From positions 1-11,590 of the forward strand of contig PATL01000043.1 in the NCBI GenBank assembly GCA_002713605.1: a stretch of 11,590 nucleotides of DNA, written 5' to 3'. The DNA is from a bacterium. Lineage in GTDB: Bacteria > Actinomycetota > Acidimicrobiia > Acidimicrobiales > UBA8592. Shown one piece after another: positions 1 to 6,400 of this stretch (its first letter is position 1; each line of letters opens with the position of its first letter). Under the pieces are notes generated by a model that did not search any database, was not told the origin of the DNA, and saw only the letters and a program-made list of their open reading frames with translations. A program made the translations under genes and the position numbers.

Positions 1-265
1 ATAGTTCAATTAGATCTTCTAACTCTTGTCTACTACCAAAGGTATGAACAACATCAATATACTTGATTGCCTCAAGCATAGCAACCCTATAACAAAGATC
101 GTTTATAGGGCGATGCTCACCTTTGTCAGTACGAATCTTTTCATCCGTGTCTGTAGCAACTATTACTTTGTTTCCTAGAAATCTAGCAACCTTGAATAGT
201 TCTATGTGTCCTGGATGAAGAATATCGAATGTGCCATTACACCAAACAATATCATTCTCCATCAT
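1..265 (-). CDS. Nucleotidyltransferase (cytidylyl/adenylyltransferase, HldE-C/TagD-like), 3' end cut off by window edge
   Basis: Translating the minus strand from a tandem ATG-ATG at 265/262 gives 88 residues with no stop before the window edge. The hallmark of the cytidylyltransferase-like superfamily is present: GTFDILHPGH at residues 11-20 (HxGH nucleotide-binding motif). Further on, a TDKGEHRP...R stretch (residues 47-60) resembles the RPxxxxxxR region of the HldE C-terminal domain, which makes ADP-heptose, and of relatives that make CDP-glycerol or CDP-ethanolamine. The expected reaction is NTP plus a sugar- or alcohol-phosphate giving the nucleotide-activated donor and pyrophosphate, in the cytosol. 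Family members are usually about 130-160 residues, so roughly the C-terminal third is missing. The start overlaps the carbamoyltransferase stop by 14 nt (11 nt if ATG 262 is used), and no clear Shine-Dalgarno is visible, so translation is probably coupled. Family assignment is strong; substrate and nucleotide cannot be told. Confidence 0.88.
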   Translation of the reverse strand, partial: MMENDIVWCNGTFDILHPGHIELFKVARFLGNKVIVATDTDEKIRTDKGEHRPINDLCYRVAMLEAIKYIDVVHTFGSRQELEDLIEL

Positions 266-2066
266 TTGGAACTTTGACTAACTTCTGAAGTTCAGGAAGA
301 TACATATACTCAATCTTACTTTTCAATAAAGTATTGATAGCATCTTCAATAGTTTCCACTAAAGGATCTCCACCAAGATTAAATGAAGTATTAAACAAAA
401 TAGGAACACCAGATAGTTTTTCAAAAGCATCTATTAACTTATAATAATGTTCATTATCATCTTCACCAAGTGTTTGAATTCTACAAGTGCCGTCTACATG
501 AATAACTGAAGGAATCTTTTCCTCAACATCTGGTTTACATTCAACAGCATACATCATATGAGGTGATGCTTCTCTACCCTTTAAATCAAACCAATCATGT
601 ACTTTTTCCTTTTTCATAGAACAAGCAAATGGTCTAAAGAACTCTCTCTTTTTAACACGATTAACAATGTCCTTTCCATCCTTTATAGTAGGATCAAATA
701 GAATAGACCTATTACCAAGTGCTCTAGGTCCACCTTCAGATCTTCCTTGGAAGATAGTTACTATCTCACCACTACGAATTAACTTAGCGATATCATCATA
801 AGAAGTATCAGTAACTTCTAAGAAATCTTCCTCAAAATATTGTGTATATGTTTGTGGATCATACTGTGGTCCATAATAAATTGATTTTCTTTCACCTAAA
901 TTCCTACTAGGTTCTAATTTATTAAGTATATGATATGCACCACCGATTGATGTTCCACCATCGTGTGAAATAGGTTCACAGTAAATATTAAGATCAGGAA
1001 AAGATTCCCAATACTTATAATTTGCGACACAATTTAAACCAAATCCACCAGAAATACAAATATTTTTCTCTCCAGACATTTCATGTGCCTTACGAATTAA
1101 TTTAATCATTTCTTGTTCAGATTCTCTTTGAATCTGATAGGCAACATCTTTTTGAGTTTGTGTATAATTTTCTCCTACAAATCCCCACTCATTGTCAAAC
1201 TGACCCGTTCTTCTCATTTCCGCTTCATCATCCATAAAGATTTTATATCTTTGAGTATTCATATAAGATCCATTAGGATAATCTGGTATGAATACATCTC
1301 TATTACCCCATCCATCTCTAAAAAATGGTGGTAGATCAGGATTTGGTTGACCATAAGGAGAAAGACCCATAAGTTTACCTGCATCAATGGTCTTAAAACC
1401 TGCATATCTTGTTGCAGATTCATAGCATTTAGTGATGCCTGGATATTCTGTCAAGATGGTATCACATACTTCATCAACTTTTTCTTCTTCATCTACTAGA
1501 AGTCCTCTTAGTGATTTTACACCTAAAGGATAAGAAGTTCCAATATGTTTATATAATGGTTCAATCTTAAATGGATGACTAGCTTTAAAAATACTTTCAA
1601 ATTCAAAACAGGTTTCATGCTTACTAATATCAGTTTGTAAAAAACTTCCAGCACCATCAACTACAAGACAAGCAGCAGTATCAAAACCAGAATTCATAAA
1701 CGCACAAGTAGCATGCATTTGATGATGAATGTTACTACATTCATGATACTCATATGGTTTTGGTTTTAATGGTTTTAATGGATGATCAAAAGTTCCTCCT
1801 GTTGTTCTGAGCATTTTTCTAATAATGCCCTCATAAACACTTTCTCCTGTCCAATCTAGTTCAGGACCAGATTTATGCGTATGACATACAACTAAATGAT
1901 CAATATGATCAACATATTCAAATACCTTTAACAATCCCATTAAAGGACCACCATCATACTTTCTTCTAGTAATTCTCTCTTCCTCAAGATAAAATACGAT
2001 TTTACCATCAACCATTAAGGTTGTGCTCGCATTATGTCCACGAGCACAAGAAACAATAACACTCAT
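252..2066 (-). CDS. NodU/CmcH/TobZ-family O-carbamoyltransferase
   Basis: The 604-residue product has the full two-domain layout of the family, which transfers a carbamoyl group from carbamoyl phosphate via a carbamoyl-adenylate to a hydroxyl. The Kae1-like N-terminal domain shows GHNAS (10-14), DG...EEERITRRK (20-36), HHQMHA (114-119, metal-binding histidines), VVDGAG (135-140), GKLMGLSPYG (230-239), SGGFGLNC (339-346) and a glycine-rich DGGTSIGGA (369-377). The C-terminal domain has GRSEGGPRALGNRS (441-454), KKREFFRPF (472-480), DGTCR (525-529) and FNTSFN (558-563). Length and motifs indicate an intact enzyme. A Shine-Dalgarno GAGG (2076-2079) lies 9 nt before the ATG and overlaps the stop of the upstream glycosyltransferase-like gene, so the two are coupled. 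The acceptor is unknown. Related enzymes modify nodulation factors, antibiotics and lipopolysaccharide sugars, and as I recall a phage member carbamoylates 5-hydroxymethylcytosine in DNA. Confidence 0.95.
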   Translation of the reverse strand: MSVIVSCARGHNASTTLMVDGKIVFYLEEERITRRKYDGGPLMGLLKVFEYVDHIDHLVVCHTHKSGPELDWTGESVYEGIIRKMLRTTGGTFDHPLKPLKPKPYEYHECSNIHHQMHATCAFMNSGFDTAACLVVDGAGSFLQTDISKHETCFEFESIFKASHPFKIEPLYKHIGTSYPLGVKSLRGLLVDEEEKVDEVCDTILTEYPGITKCYESATRYAGFKTIDAGKLMGLSPYGQPNPDLPPFFRDGWGNRDVFIPDYPNGSYMNTQRYKIFMDDEAEMRRTGQFDNEWGFVGENYTQTQKDVAYQIQRESEQEMIKLIRKAHEMSGEKNICISGGFGLNCVANYKYWESFPDLNIYCEPISHDGGTSIGGAYHILNKLEPSRNLGERKSIYYGPQYDPQTYTQYFEEDFLEVTDTSYDDIAKLIRSGEIVTIFQGRSEGGPRALGNRSILFDPTIKDGKDIVNRVKKREFFRPFACSMKKEKVHDWFDLKGREASPHMMYAVECKPDVEEKIPSVIHVDGTCRIQTLGEDDNEHYYKLIDAFEKLSGVPILFNTSFNLGGDPLVETIEDAINTLLKSKIEYMYLPELQKLVKVPNDGE

Positions 2067-2077
2067 TATATACTACC

Positions 2078-3262
2078 TCAAGAATCTGATTTAGTGTCTT
2101 TATTCAATTCCATTTCTACCAATTTCTCAATTGGTTTCTTTTTTTCAATCTTGGGTTTACTAAATCCAGCAACAGGTTTTGGTGGTGTTAGTAACTTTTT
2201 AGTTATTGATTGACCTGATTTAGTAATCTTTGGTATTTTTGGTTTATTATCCTGACTAATCTGTGGATTTGGTATTTTTGTCGGTGGTTTTGGTTCTGTA
2301 ACTTTACTTACACCTATTGCATCCTTAATAGTTTTTACTATTTGTTTAACCTGTCCAGGTGTAGTAATCATCATATCTTCATTTTGCCTATCTCTTGAAG
2401 CATCCATTGATAGTCTAATTGGACTATAAATTCTTTTCTCTTTACCCAAATCAATAATTGAATGATTATTAACACCTACATATGATATGTTTTCAGGGTA
2501 AGTTGATCCAAGACAAACCACTGTTTCTTTTGTTACTGCTACAGCAAGATGTTGTCCAACACTATCACATCCCAAGAAACAATTAGAAGCATTAATAACA
2601 CCTGCCCATTGCAACAGATTTATATTGTGAGGCATTGCAATTCCCATTTCTTGCCAACTAGGAATCTCAATCTGTGACATTACTATAACACCATAATGTT
2701 TCTTTAACTCCTCAATAATTTCAACAACATTTATAATCTCAAAACTTCTACCAGAAGTATCATAGATAAACTTTCCTTCAACCTGAACAGATTGACCGAA
2801 AGGTTGGAATACAACTACCTTATCCTTACCAGTAACTTCTCTAACCTCATTACAAATATTATGACCTATAATTTGTTCGGTCTTATTTAATTCTAAATGA
2901 GGTACTTTAGAAGCAACACCTGTTGGAATCTCATCTAAGTCATTTATTAGCATATCAAATGCCTGACATAAATTTGCCTTCTGATTAAAATATGCATTTA
3001 ATCTGTAAGGTTCTGGTGAAACTATCTCTTTATCTTTTAACTTCTCTTCAAATAATCCTTTATGATCCAACTTATAAACCCTATCCCTAAGAGGAGCACT
3101 TCCTTGAAATAATTCATCCCAAGACTCAGATATTATTATAAAATCATCGTCTATACCTCTATTAATATCAGCATACTTTTCCAATGCAGGTATTGCACAA
3201 ACAACTCTTCCAGCACCTCCATTAATAAAAAATGCTTTACTTAGCTTAGGTAATTTTTCCAT
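2078..3262 (-). CDS. GT9/heptosyltransferase-like glycosyltransferase with Lys/Pro-rich C-terminal tail
   Basis: The first ~315 of 394 residues resemble glycosyltransferase family 9 (ADP-heptose:LPS heptosyltransferase, GT-B fold). The N-terminal GGAGRVVCAIPAL (15-27) matches the family's G-x-G-D/R loop. VVVFQPFG (149-156) begins the second Rossmann half. FLGCDSVGQHLAVAV (229-243) followed by VVCLGSTYPENIS (248-260) corresponds to the family's D-S/T-G-xx-HLA donor-site motif. From about residue 320 the chain turns into a low-complexity, presumably disordered tail with roughly 18 Lys and many Pro in 75 residues, which ordinary GT9 enzymes lack. The ATG at 3262 has AGAGG (3273-3277) 10 nt upstream and is the first gene behind a consensus sigma-70 promoter. 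It is followed, with stop and Shine-Dalgarno overlapping, by the carbamoyltransferase. The inferred role is sugar transfer within this cassette; a non-catalytic GT9-fold protein is possible because the match is remote. Confidence 0.7.
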   Translation of the reverse strand: MEKLPKLSKAFFINGGAGRVVCAIPALEKYADINRGIDDDFIIISESWDELFQGSAPLRDRVYKLDHKGLFEEKLKDKEIVSPEPYRLNAYFNQKANLCQAFDMLINDLDEIPTGVASKVPHLELNKTEQIIGHNICNEVREVTGKDKVVVFQPFGQSVQVEGKFIYDTSGRSFEIINVVEIIEELKKHYGVIVMSQIEIPSWQEMGIAMPHNINLLQWAGVINASNCFLGCDSVGQHLAVAVTKETVVCLGSTYPENISYVGVNNHSIIDLGKEKRIYSPIRLSMDASRDRQNEDMMITTPGQVKQIVKTIKDAIGVSKVTEPKPPTKIPNPQISQDNKPKIPKITKSGQSITKKLLTPPKPVAGFSKPKIEKKKPIEKLVEMELNKDTKSDS

Positions 3263-3287
3263 TCAATTCAAACCTCTAATGTTTAAT

Positions 3288-3316
3288 ATTATACCAGTAG
3301 TGCATTATATAGTCAA
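3288..3316 (-). promoter_or_regulatory. Sigma-70 type promoter with extended -10 for the GT9-carbamoyltransferase cassette
   Basis: On the minus strand TTGACT (3316-3311) and TATAAT (3293-3288) are separated by exactly 17 bp, with TGG directly before the -10 (extended -10). Predicted start of transcription is near 3281, giving a leader of about 20 nt that contains AGAGG. This is a near-perfect match to the host vegetative consensus and is unlike the TATAAATA motifs seen in front of the structural genes. It therefore suggests early expression by host RNA polymerase. Confidence 0.88.
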
Positions 3317-3360
3317 CCACTTAAAGGATATTGTGTGATGATTACACTACACCAAAACAT

Positions 3361-3392
3361 TATAAAACCCCTCAACTAAAAAGTCAAGGGGT
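3361..3392 (-). terminator. Intrinsic terminator at the end of the late structural block
   Basis: The minus-strand RNA reads ACCCCUUGAC, loop UUUUUA, GUUGAGGGGU, followed by UUUAU. The arms (3392-3383 and 3376-3367) form a continuous 10-bp stem including two adjacent G-U wobbles. It lies about 25 nt after the stop of the 373-aa gene. Read from the plus strand, the same two positions become C-A mismatches, so the hairpin is best formed in the minus-strand transcript. The U-tract is short (about four), so termination may be partial. Confidence 0.75.
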
Positions 3393-3417
3393 CTTAAAAT
3401 TTAAATTTTATATTATT

Positions 3418-4539
3418 CTAACTACACTTCCATTGTAAGCATACCATACCAAATCTACCAGCGTCTGCACAAACTCCATCAGAACCCCAAGAATGAGTTT
3501 CCCAACCACCAGCAGCAGGTACTCTTAAACAACTACTCTGCCAAGAAGAACAATAAGGATAAGCACAACAAGTACCAGAAGACCATGATGGGCAACACTG
3601 AGAACACATTTCAAATCCGTAAATTGGTGGGTGTACTGACCATCCATACTTACTATTATTATAACAGTACCTAGGCCATGATCCACGAATACCATATATT
3701 ATAGCATTATTAACTTTTTCTGGATCCTCTGCACCAGCCCAATACTCACATTTTATACATCCATTATACATTGATCCAGCAACAAACTTGAGAGGTCCTT
3801 GGCATATTGCACAAACCTGACTATTACAGAAATGCATTCCCTGTTCACAAATACATCCACCTGAATCTGGGCAACAAGCAGTAGCAATTCTCCAAGTAGA
3901 ACATTTACCTATATTACCACTCCAAGATAATAGAGTTCCATCCCCACCTTCTGCACAGAAATTACAGAATACACCATGTTGATCATACACCCAAGTAGGA
4001 CATCCTGGAATTCTTCCTCTTCCACCTGCAGTTTGATAACAACAATATGCACAACCAGAACACATACAGAAGCATTGTCCTGGAGTAACCTTTACAATAG
4101 CAGATGCATATGCTCCAGTAGATCCAAAAGGAGAATCAGCATAACTTCTAGCAGAACCAGATCCACCACCTGAACCCCATAATTGGAATCGAGCACAAGT
4201 TACACCAGGTGGAACACACCAAGTACAGTTTGTACCACAACGATAATATCCAGTAGCATCACAAACTTTTAAATCATTAGTCCAACCATCTCCTGTCGGA
4301 ATACAATCCCAAAACTTTGGTTCACTAACTTGGTCATTTGTTGACCATTGAACTGGACACCACATTAAGCAAGGTTCAATCTCACATAACCAGCAGATAG
4401 AAGATACACCACTTCCACCACCTCCACCAATTTGAGCTACCTTCTCATTAACAAGAGTTCTATAACAGGCTTCCTTTTCTCTAATTTGTTTTTGATACTC
4501 AACCTGTTGATTAAAAGCGGTATAACTTAATACATCCAT
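3418..4539 (-). CDS. Cys- and Gly-rich putative virion adhesin (paralogue 2, 373 aa)
   Basis: This protein has 41 cysteines in 373 residues (about 11%). A short, probably helical N-terminus (1-36) leads to a GGGGG linker (38-42). A small C-x2-C-x4-C-x3-C cluster (49-61) follows that its paralogue lacks. Next comes a conserved block with KVCDATGYYRCG (91-102), VPPGVTCARFQLWG (109-122) and CSGCAYCC (160-167). After a divergent middle there is HPPIYGF (303-309) and a Cys-rich end with GRFGMVC (361-367). The same framework occurs in the 361-aa protein at 5314-6399. I recognise this as a family seen beside tail-fibre genes of marine T4-like phages, without known function; a distal tail adhesin is inferred. 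No signal peptide or membrane segment is evident. GAGG (4551-4554) sits 11 nt before the ATG, inside the end of the 242-aa gene, so translation is probably coupled. A terminator follows. Confidence 0.8.
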   Translation of the reverse strand: MDVLSYTAFNQQVEYQKQIREKEACYRTLVNEKVAQIGGGGGSGVSSICWLCEIEPCLMWCPVQWSTNDQVSEPKFWDCIPTGDGWTNDLKVCDATGYYRCGTNCTWCVPPGVTCARFQLWGSGGGSGSARSYADSPFGSTGAYASAIVKVTPGQCFCMCSGCAYCCYQTAGGRGRIPGCPTWVYDQHGVFCNFCAEGGDGTLLSWSGNIGKCSTWRIATACCPDSGGCICEQGMHFCNSQVCAICQGPLKFVAGSMYNGCIKCEYWAGAEDPEKVNNAIIYGIRGSWPRYCYNNSKYGWSVHPPIYGFEMCSQCCPSWSSGTCCAYPYCSSWQSSCLRVPAAGGWETHSWGSDGVCADAGRFGMVCLQWKCS

Positions 4540-4542
4540 GAT

Positions 4543-5271
4543 TTAAATGTCCTCGTCTAATAGTGGTAGGTTTTCTGTATTAATAAGAGATTCTATCTCT
4601 CTTCTTGCATCAGCATCTAATTTTGGTTCCGTACCAACTTTAGGTGTATTAAGAACCTTCCACTCTTTCATAAGTGGATTAGCATCAGCAAAAGTTTTAC
4701 ACTCTGCTTGATAAGTATTAACTGCTGTATGAGTAGAAGCCGATAATGCTTGATGATCAGTAAAAATACCAACAGCAGTTGACCTCATTTCAGCTCTCTG
4801 TTTCCATATGTTGGTTTGTTCTCTAACTTTTTGATCAAAAACCCAACCACCAGAGGCAATTCCAACACCATTACTTTTTTCAAAATCATATCTTAAAGTA
4901 TAAGCATCACTTAACCTTAAATTTTCCTTTGCTTTATATACCTCACCGTTAGATTGAGGTTCATCAATGTAAGTATAATTATGGAAGAATCCATCTTGAA
5001 CATTTGCATCAGGAGTAGAAGGAAGGAATCTATCTTGATAGAAATACGCTATTGGTAAATCATTTGCATCCGTTTTTGGATTAACAACTATCCTATGTTT
5101 ATCAGGATCAAAAATTTCATAATCAGGATCTATATCAACTATTATTCCCTCATCATTAATCTCAAATATAAGTTCATCTGGACCATCATAATTATATGTT
5201 CCTTTTCTGGTAGTTGATATACCAGTCACATAATTTTCTTCAGGTAATGGATAATTGAATGTAGTTTTCAT
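4543..5271 (-). CDS. Conserved-looking acidic hypothetical protein between two Cys-rich paralogues (242 aa)
   Basis: I do not recognise a named family. The N-terminal half (1-130) looks like beta-strands and turns rich in Asp, Pro and Tyr (for example EINDEGIIVDIDPDYEIFDP around 37-56). From about 145 the chain looks helical: Q/R/E-rich (147-165), then an Ala/Thr segment and AECKTFADANPLMKEW (189-204), ending in a helix near 218-231 and an acidic tail. There is only one Cys (191), in sharp contrast with both flanking genes. It has its own late promoter motif (5294-5301) and a strong GGAGG (5285-5289), though 13 nt from the ATG. Its last codons contain the Shine-Dalgarno of the 373-aa adhesin, separated by 3 nt. 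The context suggests a structural partner or assembly chaperone for the adhesins, similar in position to T4 gp38-type helpers, but no motif proves it. Confidence 0.75.
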   Translation of the reverse strand: MKTTFNYPLPEENYVTGISTTRKGTYNYDGPDELIFEINDEGIIVDIDPDYEIFDPDKHRIVVNPKTDANDLPIAYFYQDRFLPSTPDANVQDGFFHNYTYIDEPQSNGEVYKAKENLRLSDAYTLRYDFEKSNGVGIASGGWVFDQKVREQTNIWKQRAEMRSTAVGIFTDHQALSASTHTAVNTYQAECKTFADANPLMKEWKVLNTPKVGTEPKLDADARREIESLINTENLPLLDEDI

Positions 5272-5293
5272 CGCTTAAAAGTTTCCTCCAGAT

Positions 5294-5301
5294 TATTTAT
5301 A
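5294..5301 (-). promoter_or_regulatory. T4-type late promoter motif TATAAATA before the 242-aa gene
   Basis: The minus strand reads TATAAATA at 5301-5294, matching the T4/cyanophage late-promoter element used with a gp55-like sigma factor. It lies in the 42-bp gap between the 361-aa and 242-aa genes. If transcription starts 5-7 nt downstream, as in T4, the start falls at about 5288, right at the GGAGG Shine-Dalgarno (5285-5289). Confidence 0.75.
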
Positions 5302-5313
5302 CTAGCATTATGA

Positions 5314-6399
5314 TTAACCATAACAAATACAAATCATACCCATTCTACCCCAGTCTCCCATAGGATATCCAGTATGACCACCACATTTCATGTTGTATGA
5401 TCCACCACGAGAAGGAACTTGATTACATCCCTGTGATGCCATTGAACAACATCCACCTCTAACATAACAACAAGCTTCATATGAAGTGTTGTTTTGACAG
5501 GTATCATTACATCCTAAGAATCCATAAGTAGGAGGATGTAATGCACAGGCTCTATGTCCATCACCAGTCATGAATTGTCCAAATAATCCATTATGACCAA
5601 AAATGTCACCCTGTGATGCAGTACCATAATATGTAATTTCTGGTTCATCAATCTGTGGCCAATGATATCTATTCTGACTACCTCTAGGATAAGCGTATGC
5701 GTTCTGAGGAATACTGTCATATAGGCACATATCATTACTATTATATTGAGCACACATACCCATCATATACAACCAGTTACTATACTGACCTAGTCCTTTA
5801 CCCGTTCCACCCTGATTATTATGTGCTTGAATATTACAACATATATTACTTCTTCCTCCCTGAGCACAGAAATTAGTTAGTCCACTTCCTTGTACATATG
5901 ATGGATATCCACAATCACCACCACCCCAACAAGGATGACAACAATGAGCACAACCAGAACACAGCGTATAAGTGTTACCAGCAGACACTGGTATAATCAC
6001 AGAGGCATATGCTCCAGATGATCCAGGTATACCATATCCACAACAACAACTAGTTCCAGAAGAAGCACCTGCACCCCAAATTTGAAATCTAGCACAAGTT
6101 ACACCACTTGGAACAGTCCAGCTACAATTACAACCACAACGATAATATCCCGATTGGTCACAAACTTTAAATCCAGTAGTCCAACTACCAGACTCAGGGT
6201 TTTTGGGTATCAAACACCATAATAATGGATTCCTTGCACCAGAATATTTAACTAATTTTATATTAGCAGCAGAAGCACCACCACCGCCACCACCGCCAGA
6301 TTGAACCTCAGTAATAGATGCATCAAGGGCTTGAATCTTATCTCTCAAACCTTGATTTATTTCCGCAAGAGCGTTATATGTTAATACATCAACTGCCAT
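5314..6399 (-). CDS. Cys- and Gly-rich putative virion adhesin (paralogue 1, 361 aa)
   Basis: This is a paralogue of the 373-aa protein at 3418-4539, with 31 cysteines (about 8.6%). The N-terminal 34 residues look like a short coiled helix (DVLTYNALAEINQGLRDKI begins at residue 4). A seven-Gly linker (35-41) follows, then the conserved block: FKVCDQSGYYRCG (78-89...), VPSGVTCARFQIWGAG (97-111...), CSGCAHCC (147-154), NFCAQGG (177-182), HPPTYGF (288-294), VPSRGG (328-333) and GRMGMIC (351-357). About a dozen cysteines line up with those of the paralogue, while the centre (about 185-285) differs. A role as a tail-tip or fibre adhesin is inferred from location next to the giant fibre-like gene and from the Gly-rich design; no enzymatic motif is visible. 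AGAGG (6406-6410) is 6 nt before the ATG and overlaps the upstream stop region, so it is coupled to the 89-aa gene. Confidence 0.82.
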   Translation of the reverse strand: MAVDVLTYNALAEINQGLRDKIQALDASITEVQSGGGGGGGASAANIKLVKYSGARNPLLWCLIPKNPESGSWTTGFKVCDQSGYYRCGCNCSWTVPSGVTCARFQIWGAGASSGTSCCCGYGIPGSSGAYASVIIPVSAGNTYTLCSGCAHCCHPCWGGGDCGYPSYVQGSGLTNFCAQGGRSNICCNIQAHNNQGGTGKGLGQYSNWLYMMGMCAQYNSNDMCLYDSIPQNAYAYPRGSQNRYHWPQIDEPEITYYGTASQGDIFGHNGLFGQFMTGDGHRACALHPPTYGFLGCNDTCQNNTSYEACCYVRGGCCSMASQGCNQVPSRGGSYNMKCGGHTGYPMGDWGRMGMICICYG

Positions 6400-6400
6400 T

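Noticed and set aside
1113..1334. Plus-strand open frame of 73 codons inside the carbamoyltransferase gene
   Set aside because: It lies fully antisense to a gene with complete family motifs, lacks a ribosome site, and its Ile/Ser-rich product looks like a shadow of the minus-strand codons.
3314..3360. Tiny ATG-started frame of 15 codons on the minus strand between terminator and promoter
   Set aside because: It has no ribosome site, overlaps the -35 box, and lies in a stretch transcribed only on read-through.
3418..3678. Zinc-finger or metallothionein identity for the Cys-rich proteins
   Set aside because: Cys-pair spacings are irregular, the proteins are large and Gly/Trp-rich, and conserved blocks such as GVTCARFQ.WG point to a beta-structured surface protein; metal binding remains only a hypothesis.
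3976..4173. Plus-strand open frame of 65 codons inside the 373-aa Cys-rich gene
   Set aside because: Its Ser/Thr/Arg-rich product is what antisense reading of Cys/Gly codons yields; it has no promoter or ribosome site.
4543..5271. 242-aa protein as a phage tail-assembly chaperone (Tfa / tail_APC type)
   Set aside because: The segment around LMKEWKVLNTPKV looked loosely like the W-T-x-LPD region of that family, but the diagnostic R-N-x-L-L and YR-x-x-LR patterns are absent, so I kept it as hypothetical.
5568..5753. Minus-strand alternative-frame reading inside the 361-aa gene (similar ones at 7395-7592 and 7995-8177)
   Set aside because: All are frame-shifted shadows of longer genes with conserved motifs in the main frame; none has a ribosome site.
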